Below are positions 49,342 to 62,052 of a DNA stretch of 64,000 nt, piece by piece; within the stretch, counting starts at the first letter, position 1, and every line of letters begins with the position of its first letter. A model generated the notes under the pieces. The model made no database searches, was not told the DNA's origin, and saw only the letters and a program-made list of their open reading frames with translations. Both the position numbers and the translations under genes were made by a program. This DNA comes from Isoetes taiwanensis (lineage: Eukaryota > Streptophyta > Lycopodiopsida > Isoetales > Isoetaceae), in contig JAJEKV010000002.1 of assembly GCA_021234155.1 (NCBI GenBank), forward strand, positions 9,264,409 to 9,328,408, written 5' to 3'.

Positions 49342-52300
49342 TTAGTACTCAATCAAAGACTGCCTCAGAGTGTTGACATCATATTTGAGACCTGGAAATA
49401 CATTGGAGCCAATATATTCGATGATCTTTTTCTTTAGACCTTGTTTATCAAGCCCATTGTCACAAAAGTTCTTTATCAGCATAATGATATCCTTAGCAGC
49501 AGTGATTGGGTCAGAGTTCACATATAAATAAGGCATTACTTGTGAAAGAGCCACATTTCTTGCTTGCATGTATGGCCTTCCCCCACTAGCATGTACAAAT
49601 CTGATGGTTTTGAAAGGTAACTAATCCCTTTTGTCATATCTTATTGTCCTATAGATCCCCAGCTTTCTACTGGCGCTGCAACCAAAGAGCCCTTTATTAC
49701 CAACACACTCAGAGAATTTGGTCTCCTCCCTAATAGGCTCATGTCATAAATCTGTGATTCATCATAGTCATCCGGCTGTAAAACATTTCAGAAATTTCCT
49801 AATCATAGGACAATTTATAGCTAGTAAGTCATCAATGTATCTGAAAATATGTCTGAACTTCTCGATCTCTTCATATCTACTTGCTTTTGCTAAGTCACGT
49901 GTGAAATTGAGCTCAAACCACGCCAAGTACAGGTTGCACCAGCATGGACTACATGCAAACCCCATAGGAATTCCAGAAAATTGCTGCCACACTTTACTAC
50001 CCATTTTAATGTAGCAGTTTTGCAAAAGCCAAGTGTTGGTCTTTATAAACTTATCATAATTCATTTTCTGCCAACATCTCCCTTGCGGGATATTCTTAAA
50101 CCACTTAACCGTATATTTACCATCATTGGTTTCTTTCATCCATAATTCATTCCGCCTATTCTGCTTTAGCATGTAATCCCATGTGGCCATTGCCACTTTT
50201 TGCATTACTACACATATGCCATTATCCCCATTGAGGGGTATGTTTTCATAACATCTAGTGATGTCTGCAACAAAGACTTCCTCAATTTTATTGGGTAAGT
50301 TCAAAACCACATCATATATTGATCCCGTAATTCAATTAGGATTAACCTTACCAGGGATCATAGTGCAGATATTAGCACAAAGATACTTAGTCACATCAGG
50401 CCATATTTCCACAATGGAGTTCAAGACAACTGTTACCATATTTGCAATTTATGTGAAAACAGTCCCGTGTAATCCACCTATAGTCCCCTTTATGTGCTTT
50501 GAACAAACCTAACAGATAAGGTAATTTGGATGTTTCAAACATGACACTGCCTATGCAATCCTGAATCCCCTAGTGCAGTACCTTAATTGTTTCATCATTA
50601 TTCATCCTTGATGTTTGAAAGTCAGAACTGCTAAGCCTTAGCAAGGCCATGTCCCTTACATCTTTTGGGCATATAAATGATGGATTTTTTGCAGCTTTAT
50701 CCACACCCACAATGTATAAATTTTTCGTAAACCAAATCAGATTATCTATTACTGATGGATCATTTAGTGGAAACATCCTTGTAAGGTCCTTATCGCACGC
50801 TGCTCTACAGTGTAAACTTATCATTTAGCAGAATATGTGGTAATTGAACCTATGCCGTTCAAAAATAGTGTCAATTGTTTGTTCAATTTCTGCAAGCAAA
50901 TCCTTTTCCACCAGGTATTTATCTGGAATATGGCTAAGCCTTTCTGAAAGAGATTTCTAAGTGTCTTATTTCTGATTATCTCTTATCTGGTAGTTCTATC
51001 ATGTCCAATGAACTCATCCACAAAGTTCTTTAGATTTGGGTTCTGCAAGGACATACGGCTTCAATATCTTGTGCAAACACAAGAAAAGGTTTATAACATA
51101 TGTTCCGTAGATCCTCAGTGTACTTCCAAGCAAACATGGTCTCGTCCATAATCTCATTACCCATGTCCCCTAAAACCTCACTCATTACACTTCTGAAAAC
51201 TTTGGGTATACAGAACCTGTCCAAAATTTTGGATAGATAAAGGATATGCACTATTATTTTTTTATTTTTTGCCTTAACTTCTGCAATGTGATATCTTCCC
51301 AAACTATCCTTATGAATGGATCTAACAGGCTGCAAGGTGAGAAGACATCTATTTAATTTACACAGTAAAATACAAATTAAAGTTAAAATTTTAAAGCATG
51401 TACCTAAGATTGGCTGCTTGGTATCAGAAAAATGTTCATAGGTCTAGTTGCCTATAAGCTTTTGCGCTTTCAAACTCACAAGCAGGTCGTTTGACCAAGC
51501 CCTGAGATATCTTGAAAATATATGAATATCCTTAATGCCATATGCCTTTAGCATAACACCTACTAGACTCATAAAATTTTAGCAGTAAGAATAAGTAAAA
51601 TTTATATGTGGATATTGGACATACCATATTTTCATAATTTGAGCTGTTGTGCCACTTCATCAACTCCATTCTTCTGTTCATCATTATTTGCATTCGTTGT
51701 TGTGTCCTACATTACTTGGTGTTCCCAACGCTTCAAGAGACGAGCTGTTAGTTAAATTAGTTACCTCAAGATACAATGGTCTTGTAATTCTTGGAGGTCT
51801 ATATCCAGCACTAGGTGTACTTTATGCTGACTTAGACTTAGATCTTCCTGGTAGTAAGGCCATTGCCTTACTATCACTATTACTGGCCAAGTCTTCCGTA
51901 TTAGTTCAAAGACATACCGGTTTGATTGTTTTTTCACATACTTCAGCCATTTTGCCTTGAGGGTAATTCACCTTTAGGTTTGCTCATTTGTCAGCAGCAT
52001 AGTCAAGGGCCATCTCAATAAGCATTTTTCTTATTTCCAAATAAGAGATAAAGGCTATGATGCTGGATTTGAGTGTAGTCTTCAAGCATTTCCTTAATAA
52101 AAACATTTGTCCAGCAATAGATACTTCTGGATAAATCTTGTCCAAGTTATTGAACATGTACTAAATCCCTTGATCCAACCAAGTCATATTTTCCTTACAC
52201 GTGTTCCCTTTTGCCATTGGTTCACATCCACATTTGAAATACGGACACATTGTCCTCCATATTCGCTTAAGATAGAAATCACCTCTTGGTTCACTTGGAT

Positions 52301-53152
52301 AGGCCATATGCCCTTTTTGTTTCACGTAAATACAATCATCCCTGTTGCAGTTTTTGTCAAAAAACCTGTGATAAAACCTTATTTTAAGCCTTTCCTTTTT
52401 AATTACCTTCTTATACTTAAAGGTTGCTGCTTTTGTCGTGTTAATTGGATCCTCGGAAATTTCTCCCAAAATAATCTAAGATTTTCTATTAATTGGGACC
52501 AAAACACCAAAGTTCTTCGTTCTCCAGATTCCTTGGTTATAGAAGGTTGCATGCCCCTCTACCAATCTTTCAGGGATAAGTGGAAATCGCTAAGAGTTAT
52601 ACAAGTTGAACTCGAAATCATTATCCACACCACTTGAGATGTCCTGTTTTGAGGTCTGTAGTGTGGTCTTATCATGCTCTGACAGCAATCCCTCACCAAA
52701 TGGATTGTTATCATATCCTACTACATAGGCATAGACATTTCAGTATTATGCAAAACAGTTACCTTATCATCATCTGATTCTTTAATATTGTTTGCAGCCT
52801 CCAAGGCAACCACACCTCTGAAGAATTTTTCCTTTCTTGTATCCTCTTGGAGTGTAAATTCATAAATTTTATCAGGTATGGCATTATATATGGCCTCAAC
52901 CATCTTCACCGCATCATCCCAAACATTACCAACCTTGCTGATTTACGGTACAAGTCCCAACCATTCATTGAATCCCAAGTGGGATATGGCTAACTGCTCT
53001 AGTGTTCTTATTGATTCCTTCTCAAATATAAGTTCATGTATGTTCCCATTCTTTATGCAACAACAGTGTTTGAACAGCTTTGTTTGGGCATTCAATTTTG
53101 GCATTGCCATATCCAATGGCCAACAATTTCGTGTCCCATATAGCTGGAACAT
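49342..53152 (-). pseudogene. Penelope-like/unclassified reverse transcriptase gene, decayed
   Basis: The minus strand stays protein-like over 3.8 kb. In order: EKESIRTLEQLAI (about 53,000); FYHRFFDKNCNRDDCIYV with Cys/His pairs (52,300); SRYLRAWSNDLLVSL (51,500); LGRYHIAEVKAK (51,290); FKAHKGDYRWIT (50,480), an RT motif 1-2 like K.HK..YR.I; and VADITRCYENIPL with the motif A Asp (50,260). Next come an 80-residue insertion, GIPMGFACSPCWCNLYL (motif B, 50,000), RYIDDLLAINC (motif C, 49,815) and a C-terminal domain ending at TAA 49,342-49,344. Motif style and order match the Penelope/telomerase side, not L1 or LTR elements. No GIY-YIG was seen. About ten in-frame stops interrupt it, all one C-to-T step from CAG, CAA or CGA. 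GT/AG-like boundaries at about 51,624, 51,404 and 51,329 hint at introns, but one junction is out of phase. Confidence 0.75.
49768..50310 (-). pseudogene. Catalytic RT core of the Penelope-like gene
   Basis: This is the longest uninterrupted piece (180 codons). It holds catalytic Asp in VADITRCYENIP, PMGFACSP in place of the PQG of L1/LTR enzymes, and the YIDD box. The LLQNCYIKMGSKVWQQFSG stretch before motif B matches the usual spacing in Penelope-like enzymes. The loop between motifs A and B is much longer than usual, with NRRNELWMKETNDGKYTVKW. Confidence 0.85.
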
Positions 53153-55515
53153 ATTCTGTTACATTATCAACCTGTGCGTCAAATGATTCTTGTTATGATA
53201 TAACATAAACAACATTCAGTTAGTATAATATAACAAATTTATCATGCCATTATAGCACTATTCAGAATTGGCTCAACCTATAAACCAAGGAGAGATATTT
53301 CACTGATAAGACCAATGAGATGAAGTGTCGAAAAAAAAACCCAATCAGAACTAGCCTTGACAAAAGCCCTACTAGACCTGCTACATACCTCAGTCAATCC
53401 CTTGGTACTATTATCGTCCCATACGTAGCTTGAGCTAGCCTAAGATGGCATATCAACTCCTATGGTGACAGAATCTAGTCCCCTATTCTGTTTTTAAAGC
53501 CTTAATGGGGCAACATGCTTTCATGTAATATCCATGTATTAGAATAGGCTACATATGGAATTTATGAAATTGTTACACCTATACTTGCTTATTCATTATT
53601 TTTCAAGGCCATCAATCCAGCATAATTGCCAAACCTATATGCCTTGCTATAGCCAGTTTACAGCCGTTAGGAAATAACATCATTACTCATGTGTCAATGA
53701 AGTAACTTATCATTTTCCATGTAGAATCGAATTGTTTGATTATTTCTGATATGATCATGCACTATTCTTATCACTTGAATGCATCCTAAGTTCTTTGATG
53801 TCTCAGTCATTCTAACTTCATTCATAAAACGAATTTTAAAACGAGATTGCAAGAAGACAACCGCATATTCTGTTAAGCCATACACTTCCAGACTATATTT
53901 ATATCCAAAAAATAGTGGAAGCAAGCTCAATCAAAAGATAACCCAATGTAAAACAATCTAAAATCTGATAATAATGTATCATGATCATCGAAATCAAGCC
54001 TGGTTTTGCTACCATAATATATTGCAACTTGCAAGCCAGGATTAACAAGTCTACAAGATCATTATGTTTAATACTTTCAGCACAGGATTACCGGATTATA
54101 AAGGAAAATTTCCAGCCTTTAGATATGGATTTGTAGCTAGATACATTAGCATAACTGTTATAAGTTCAGATTTATAGATGTAGTTAAGAAAATCAGCCAA
54201 TCCTCATACATTATCTTCTTTAAAGTAGGAAATAATATAGATATTTGTAGAAGTCAAATTTGTCCATAAGCACTTCAGGTTCTGATACCCATTTCCATTT
54301 CTTCAACTTTTGATCAAAACGACAAAACAAGGACAATGAGAGCAGAAGTTCGCGTACCTGCAGCCAACTATGCACACATTAGCAGTAATCCCGGTAATGA
54401 TGCAAGGGCCAAAAGGTACATATGGAGCTTCTTGTCTTATCGCCTTTCACTCATTGTACTCTTTTGTCCTTGATCAAATAATGAAGTAAAGGAAATACAC
54501 TCAGATATATGTTCCTATGTATATGGTCACTATGTAGATATAATACTATTTATGCATAGTGCCACATAAGTGCTTATTCATTACTGCTGTATTACTGACC
54601 AGAATTAAAGTGCTACTGTAAGCACAATGTATTCCTAGTTAAAACATAAGCATATACTCTAGCTTACTGTCTCCCTCCATCACAAGCAATGCCTCTTGAA
54701 AATATTGTTGGAAGGGAAGGCACCACGCAACATAGAAGCCAAAATGATTATGCACAAAATTCTTCCCCCTTCCAGCTCAGGAATGAGTGGACCATCCAGA
54801 ATGATTATGCACAAAATTCTTGCCCCTTCTAGAAATGAGTGGAAAGCCCTATGCAAAGCTCAGAAAAACAAAATTCAACAATATCAATATCCAACAATCC
54901 TTGACTGTTATACAAGGTATGCCTTATGCAAAACTTCACCCATATCGTCAAAATTTCAATTGTTTGCATTCCATTAAGAATATGAATGCAAGTGAAAACC
55001 TTAAAATTGAACAAAATAGTGAACAGTAATGAGGTAAACCAATTCCAGAATGATAATTTCATGCTATACAACAATAATAACCAAAACAATGCTAACCTTT
55101 CCTATACAACTTTGTAAAGTGTTTTATTATTAGATCAAGAAAGAAGAAGCGATAAAGAAAAAAAGGTCAACCACATCAAACCAACCATAACCACATTCTC
55201 AAGCCAACCGATGAGATACTTAAACTTCTTGGAATAGAACCACCAAAATACATTTATATATGGTCAATCCAAGAAGCCATGGATAATTTAGAAACAACAC
55301 AAAGGATGCCAAAGAACCCATTGAAAAGAAAATACAAAGACAATATGCATATGCATATTCTATTTAATTGCTAAATTAGTTTCGTATGGTTTTAATCAGT
55401 CTTCAATATACGGATGCCTAGTTTGAACATTCCTTTAACTAATAATTGTCTAGTAAATATTTTTTTCCATTATCTAACTTAATCAAATGCAAAACTTAAT
55501 TTAAGCAAGCTTGCC
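53153..55515. other. Gene-free DNA upstream of the RT gene
   Basis: The 5' end of the RT gene may extend a little into this region, but no clear start was found. A 57-bp direct repeat with AATGATTATGCACAAAATTC begins at 54,743 and 54,800. Nothing else was recognised. Confidence 0.45.
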
Positions 55516-55594
55516 TAAAGGAAGGAGGGAGGAAGGAAGGAAGGAAGGAAGGAAGGAAGGAAGGAAGGAAGAAGGGAAGGAAGGAAGGAAGGCA
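55516..55594. repeat. GGAA/TTCC microsatellite, LINE tail
   Basis: About 18 GGAA units with a few interruptions directly abut the LINE 3' UTR, so this is best read as the tail of that element. Confidence 0.9.
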
Positions 55595-56300
55595 TTTTAT
55601 CGGCCCACTCCAGACCACCTGGCTTCCATGGGACCCAATAGAAAAGCGCAGCAGTTTTATTACTACCCTGATTAAAAACCCCTACCAAGGCTTTCGAGGG
55701 AAAACCGGCGGGCAAGACCGTACCTCGGGCTGACAAACTGCTCCATACAAATGCAAAACACACAAATATATACACTCATGCACCGGGCGACCCGTAGTGC
55801 CTGATCAGCGGGCAGCCATGGGAGTGGGGGAAGGTGAGCTCTGGTATCCGGCGACTTAATATAATGACCCCGCAGCATCGCATCGACGGTAGGTTCATCA
55901 AAGAAATGTAGGGCAAGTCCGCCGTATCTAAGGAGCGATTCAGTCTCGACCGACTAATGCCGGGCAACTCGAAAGTGTGAGACTCATCCCTCAATGGCAA
56001 CCCGCTTGACAAGCACGACAGAGTTCGTTCCCGGGCGGGCTCCCTCAATCCACCGCCTTCGTCTTCGGGATAAGCGAAGATTGTGACGCCCTAACATATA
56101 CGACACGGCGATACACGGGATTCTTCCCTCCCATGGCAAACTATCTCGCCATGAGCAGGCTCCTCCTCACACCGACTCGCCATCTATGAAAGATGCTCGA
56201 GTGAAGGATACAGAGGGGTCATTCGCCCACTTTCAATGGGCTCCTATGTCGAAAGCTTGAATACAAGGTTAGCAGCATACGCGATAATCATATCATAAAT
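55516..56300 (-). mobile_element. 3' end of a second LINE of the microsatellite-tailed family
   Basis: On the minus strand a Cys-rich coding remnant (EPARERTLSCLSSG, RDESHTFELPG) is followed by a 3' UTR. This matches that of the LINE at 16.7 kb: TTTTCCCTCGAAA, GGGTTTTTAA, AGTAATAA, CTGCGCT, GGGTCCCAT and CGATAAAA, in order. The tail is a TTCC repeat (GGAA at 55,516-55,594 on the plus strand). The 5' boundary is uncertain. Confidence 0.75.
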
Positions 56301-58330
56301 ACCTCACCAATGGCTGCGGCACATTCATCCAAAGTGATAATAAATGCAGAAGATACATTTAATACTGTGAGAAAACACCCCAAACCCATGGTTCTACCCC
56401 GGTCCGCCAGACTTCGAGGATCAACTCGACTACTAGGTCTCAAGAGAAAGGGCATCCATTCTTGCATGGCGCTATCGGGCATAGAACACGGCCAGGGTTG
56501 TCCACTCCATCCGCCTCTCCCCGCACACTTTGCGATGAGTCAATCATGCTATGGCATCACTATAGCTCTTCCTGGAGACGCTTGTGCTCAAGGTGTCACC
56601 CTTCGAGCCTTACTCCAGTTTCATGAAGACTGTCCGATGAGGCAGCTCTGGGAAGTGTCCCCTTCCAAGATCACAGCTGGCTCCATGGGTGAGCTAGAGA
56701 ATACGTGTCGCGATCACACCCCCTCGCATCCTGCATTCGACTTACTCCCCCTCTAACCCACATTAAAGCATGTGGTTCCCATACGGTCACACCTCTCGCA
56801 CCTGTGGAGTGTCATCTACACCTCGCCCTCTACGGACCGGGCTAATGCCTGAGCTCCATCAGAGGGAGTTCCCAAGAGCCTCAGATGTTCGGCCCAAGAC
56901 CCTCGCTTCCCACTTCACCATCATTCCTTTATCCGGGTGCTAAGCAATCCAAGATCCACGACTCAGCTGGGTCTCTGTGCACATGCCGCAATAATTGGGA
57001 ATTAAAGGAGCTACTAGGAGCATACTAAGAGCATAAGGCATGCAGGTCTCTACTCTAATCCCCTCGCTTACTCATACAATGAGATACTTTCATAGAGATT
57101 CATCCATCCATTCATAACAACAAAACATAATCCATAATTGAAATGTAATCCTAATTATCAAAGAAGGGTTAACTTAAGCAAGGACAAATCCTATAGCTGT
57201 AATTCGTGAGAAGACTGATCAGTTAGCCCTAGAGATATCAAACTAGACTATCTACTAACCCAGTTTCGAATCGGATGCATTATCATGGGTGCCTCCATCT
57301 TCCAAGAACTTGGGTGTTTAGCAACTTTAAGGCCAAAGAAATCCTGTTTCAAAGAAATTCTTCCTCCCCGGTTCGATTTGGGGCCAAATGGGGGTAGTGG
57401 ATCCACTTTGATGGCTCAAGTTAGATTCCCATACCGGCCAATCTAATTTGGCTGTGGCACCTTCCTAAGTAATCAATTAACTAAATTGAGTTAATTTGAC
57501 ACATTTCAATTAATTTAGCATAGCTAAATTAAGCCCTTTTAGGTCAACCCCCTAGGTTAAAATACCCCATGGTGGCGTGATTTGATCATGCGGACGCGGT
57601 CAAGATATTTATATGTATACCGTGATAAATACTTGGAACGCTACATTCTCCTTAGAAATAATGTCGCCCTCAAAGATTAGGTTAGTTAGAAAAAAATAGA
57701 GATTATACATGTTAGCTGAAGGTACGCCTTATTTTCGAAGGTAATAATATTAAACGAAAGCATAAAGCAGCTACACCAAGGTGCATTTCACATGATTATC
57801 ACAAGGAAAAGTTCAAGGACCGGGTCCAATACCAACATCATGCTGGCAAAAGATAACACATGTAGACAAATTAAAACCGCTAAGTTCCGCCATCAAGAAT
57901 TCCCTTCTATACATGGGCGTCAATGTGACGCTTCAATCGGGCTCCGCATTACGTTAATACATCAAGATATAGATAATATAAGTAAGTTGTGGCTGGAAGG
58001 ACCACCCCCTATAAGAAAAAAAGAAAACCCATCTACAAGGAACCTATCATGCCTATATGGTTCAAGTAATTCATTGCGCGTAAGGAATGGCCAAGTTCAT
58101 TATAGCCTGATGAAGCATGCCTATCAACTACATGCTTTCCAAGCAATTCACCATACCATATTGACAATACACCGCCCTGTAGAGAATGGCTGCGATCTCT
58201 TACCATCGATAACTCTGATAACCACGATGCATCTACCCCATCGGATGATTCTACGAATCGCTTCTGCTTACCGCGCGGGTTGATAGCATCGCTGATGGTG
58301 CGCCAGATTCCGCAGATGAAGTCCGATAGT
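56301..58330. other. No recognised gene; probable 3' flank or LTR of the chromovirus
   Basis: A 148-codon plus-strand frame (56,310-56,756) has no recognisable domain and overlaps an opposite frame. The 3' LTR of the minus-strand chromovirus should lie in about 57-58.3 kb, but no matching second LTR was found at 63-64 kb, so its limits cannot be given. Confidence 0.35.
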
Positions 58331-58367
58331 GCTTCTCAAGGTCTATCTTCATCACCCACGAGCATCC

Positions 58368-58613
58368 TCAACCGGGCAAGTGTTTCCACTTAACCAAATA
58401 TCGGAGCATTTGACTCCTTCGTCCGCTTATAAAGTTCATCAAGAAGAGCTTCGCACTCCATTCTAGATGCTCTTCCGCTATTTCAAGAAGCGTGGGTGTA
58501 TCCAAGATCTCCTCTCGATCCTGAGTGTGTTGTTTCAAGACTCCACGCGGAAAACCTTGTGGATCTTCGCCGAAAAGGGCAAATCCAAACGATTGTTTCT
58601 CCAACACGCTCAA
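58368..58613 (-). pseudogene. Chromovirus C-terminal chromodomain
   Basis: EEILDTPTLLEI and YLVKWKHLPG are the PExILDxR and EYLVKWKGLP landmarks of the integrase-fused chromodomain. This domain targets insertion to heterochromatin in plant chromoviruses. The frame breaks after LPG. Confidence 0.82.
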
Positions 58614-58949
58614 TGATCTTGAACGTCCAGCCCCATCCGGGTGCTAGCTTTGCGCTACTCAATCTGCTTGGCTTGGTTTTACCTTAATCTTAAGCCAAAC
58701 CCGATTCACCACCGAAGATTCGGGGTTCATGGCTTATCCGCGACACTCTTCCTCGGACGACTACGCGTACCAATAGGTAACCAACAATTTAACTTCTTCA
58801 ACTAAAGCTTGCATTTCCAAGAGGAGTTGTTGAGAAACTCCACTCTTTAGAAACTTAGATTATTATGCCATGTGTCCGAGGAGGCATTGATAACCGTGAA
58901 TTTATCATAAAGGAGACATCGAAGACTCGCTTCATGTTATTATAGGCAA

Positions 58950-59520
58950 ATCTCGACCAAATAAATATAGTCACCCATTGTGATTGCTTACCCACACAAT
59001 CACAGAAGCATATCCTCTATAATGCATTGGTACCACCGACCATCCGTCCGAGGATGATATGTCGCATTTCCATAGCAAGCTTGGTTTGATGGTGGCAAAG
59101 AAATCTTCCTTAACGACTCTCACGACTCGATCCCCGTTTGACACGATAATGTGGCATTCCAACTGAAGATCTCCTTTGTAAACAAAGAAAGTGGTATCAA
59201 GGTCAGATCCGCACGACATGGCAAGAATGGTTCATGTTCACAATTTGTCGACCACTACCATCAATGCATCATATCCACTTTAGAGAGTATGTAGAAGGCT
59301 CCACAAATGAAATCCATGGCATTCCCCGCTTTGGCATTGGGCACATCCGTGAGGCTGTAAACTGGCTGAACTTTAGTTGCTCACCCTTTGTTTGCCGACA
59401 CACCGGATAATCGCTATAATGCAAGTAATGTCCCTCTTCATAGAGAAGGCCAAAATAATCGACCTGGATCTTAAAGTAGGTCTTCATGAAACCTCGATGT
59501 CCAGCCTATAGGGTCATGCA
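58950..59520 (-). pseudogene. Chromovirus integrase
   Basis: A His/Cys zinc-binding remnant reads VDYFGLLYEEGHYLHYSDYPVC near 59,400-59,470. The NATYHPRTDGRS motif before the catalytic Glu lies at about 59,030-59,070. Frames change several times between them. Confidence 0.7.
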
Positions 59521-59719
59521 GTGTATCATGGAGAATAAGCTTACGATTCTCAAGTCTCAGTACACACAACTTATCTTTGTGGATATAACAATTGCCCTCT
59601 TTTTCATAATAATGAACTAAAGCTTCACGCTCTTTATTATCTCAGGCGTGCTCCTTAGCCAAACTTTCCCACACATCACTAACTCGATCCGTGGGCTAAG
59701 GTTCACGACTAAGCTCAAC

Positions 59720-60010
59720 TCAATGGGTGAGTGTGAAAATCGCGGTTACAATGGGTTCTGCCAATAAGGATGGCGCTGGATAACGCATCCAAGAACCACA
59801 TTGTGTTTCCCAGTTTATACATAATCTCAAAATCATATTCCTTCCGTAAATTCCATCCATCTTCACACGAGGTTGAGATTCTACCGGGTTGTTAGATAAC
59901 GACTCGGCGATCCGTGATTCAGCCGAATCTTCTACTGTAGTGTCTCCATATATGCAAGTGCAGCTGACAACGGCTAACAACTCATGGTCATGGTAGGGTA
60001 TCACGCTTCT
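59720..60010 (-). pseudogene. Chromovirus RNase H
   Basis: YHDHELLAVV starts a 94-codon frame. In parallel frames IWRHYSRRF, TDRR and a LDALSS-like (ADALSR) end follow at the family spacing. Confidence 0.7.
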
Positions 60011-60227
60011 CGGGCCAGTTTCTATTTTCTTGAATCATAGGCAATAACCCTCCCTCCTCGCATTAGGACTCCACCGGTGAGTAAATCTTTACTGCATCCG
60101 TTACTAGTTTATCTTTTCGGTCCTAATGTGTCATCGCCAAAGCATCCTTAAGCTCAAAACTTCCCGGACCTTTTGGTTTCTCTTCCAAATGTTCAATCCA
60201 ACTTTTCCACTCTCTCATGTCAAGGAA

Positions 60228-60487
60228 AGCATGTTAGGCCTGCATAAAAAATTACCAAAGGTACTTTTCCTGTAATTTCCGTAAGTACATAATTGTATTT
60301 TAAAGTACCTAGAATTACAAGATTGACTAAAAGAAATTGTAAGCATATTCAAGAGTAGTAGTAATATACATGTTGTAAGGTACTTCGGTGATGTCAAGAA
60401 GATGTTAAGAACTCAAATATATCATCATCTCTTTGGACTACCTAGAGTATTTTCCGTAGTTTCCAAACATGTAGGTTCTAACATGCT
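60228..60487. mobile_element. 260-bp inverted-repeat insertion in the chromovirus (candidate MITE)
   Basis: AGCATGTTAGGCCTGCAT at the left and CTAACATGCT at the right are inverted, with looser matching inside (CCT.CAT). The inside is AT-rich and non-coding, unlike the flanks, and it interrupts the polyprotein between RT and RNase H. No target-site duplication is clear. Confidence 0.55.
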
Positions 60488-60859
60488 CTACCCGCTTTAT
60501 AAGATCGGGCAGAAGAGGTGCCGCAATCTTCGGTAAAAAATCCTTAACAAATTTCCTGCACTGGCCAACCCTAAGAAACTTCTATTCCTCCTCAAACATT
60601 ACTACCTGAATGGGCCAATCTCAATCGCCTATCTTTGGCTGGATCTCAGAGTAATTCCTTTGTCAAAATGACATGTCCTGGCAAATAATCCACCTTCTGA
60701 GTGGCAAACTTGCACTTAGAGAACTTGGATAAAAGAGTCAAGTGGACGCTCTTAGCTAGAGGGCCAACCAAGATGTTTCTCATGCCTCCATGGTCTTACT
60801 ATAGATGAGAATGTCGCCAAAGAAATAACACAAAATCATCCAAGTATTGCCTGAAGACA

Positions 60860-61250
60860 TCATTCATTAACCTCATAAAGGTTGCCGGGCATTAGTTAAT
60901 CCAAAAGGCATAATCTGGAACCCATAATGCCCATATCTTAGTGCAAAAAGCGTGACTCTATATATCCTCCTCTTTAATTCTATTTGGGTGATATCCGAGC
61001 GTAAGTCACCTGAGAGAAATACTTGGCCCCTTAACCGGTCCATAAGATCGTTCATTTAGCAAAGCATAGCGACTCTTGATCGTGATGTCATGGAGTCAGT
61101 CGACAATACCACACATCCTCGTGGAGCCATCCTTCTTAACAAAAGGATAGGAGCTTCGTGCTAGTGAAACACTAGGCCTAATGAAGCCTAGGGTTTAGTA
61201 ACTCCTGCTGTTTCTTAAGCTCGCCAACTCGGGGACTCCATAATTTATCG
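60860..61250 (-). pseudogene. Chromovirus reverse transcriptase
   Basis: MNDLMDRLRGQVFLSGDLRSD and RYGHYGFQIMPFGLTNA (60,873-61,055) correspond to the conserved DLxDRLxGAKYFSKIDLRSGYHQI and HYEFLVMPFGLTNAP blocks. The VDYR and YIDD regions on each side are present only as frame-shifted traces. Confidence 0.85.
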
Positions 61251-61599
61251 GCCCACCGTAGGCTTAGTAATAGTTCCAAAGTTATCTCACATTCTACCCC
61301 TAAATGGAGGAAGTTTCTCGATTCAGATGGGAAGAGAGATCGCTAAATTCTCCCCGAGAAGATTAGCAATGCTCGCAACGATCAACTATTTGTTTCGCTT
61401 AGCATCCGACTCCCAATGGATGCAAGTCCGGGATAACGAAAGTAGATTATCCTTATGTGATAGCCTTATTTAACCGCCTGATGGACATAGAGTGTATAAT
61501 CTGGTTTTTGAGGGATCACCTTTATAGTTACGCTGGCTCCATTAGTCAAGGCTTTTGAAGGTAACCTCTCAAGCCAAGTAGCCTATATTGCTTTTGCAG

Positions 61600-62052
61600 A
61601 TGCCAAGAATTCCATGTCCACAATCAGATCATATTTGCCAATATCCATTAACTTCCTCGCACCCACGTAACTCCGGTGCACCTCGGCAAAACGTGATTTT
61701 GTTGCTAATGCGACGGGCCATGAGTATGCGTCCGCCGATTTTACCAATCGGGCAGGACGGCTTTGGCCGGACCTCAAAGTCCTGCCGCAATACCGGCCAT
61801 TCTAGGAGAAGCAAAATTATGTGTACCTCCGTATCCATAAGAATTATGAAAGGCCATCGCTTCCACGACTCCATATGGGAAATGGATCAAGAGTCGACTT
61901 TCACCATTGCCGCTTCTATGGTCGCAAGGATATGGACGCATCAAGAATATACTCCTGAGCCCTCCTCCCTCGGCCGTGGTGGTGACTCCAGGATCGCCCC
62001 AATCGAGGCCTGTACCATGGCCACTGGTAGTCCGGTGGTGACATAAGGGCAA
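61600..62052 (-). pseudogene. Chromovirus aspartic protease
   Basis: Near 61,830-61,870 two frames together show VVEAMAF and GGTHNFASPRMA, with the Asp of DTG in the neighbouring frame. This is the usual VxALxDTGxTHNF region of Gypsy proteases. KYDLIVDMEFLASAKAI near 61,600 matches the conserved YDLILGMDWL segment after it. Confidence 0.75.

Noticed and set aside
49342-53152. Group II intron or bacterial retron RT
   Set aside because: The PMG motif B, ITRCYENIP motif A and loop arrangement match the Penelope side; no maturase or intron RNA domains were seen.
55516-55594. CRISPR-like or satellite array
   Set aside because: It is a simple GGAA repeat with no spacers, joined to a LINE 3' UTR.
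56310-56756. 148-codon plus-strand frame as a gene
   Set aside because: It has no domain and low-complexity stretches, and it overlaps an opposite frame.
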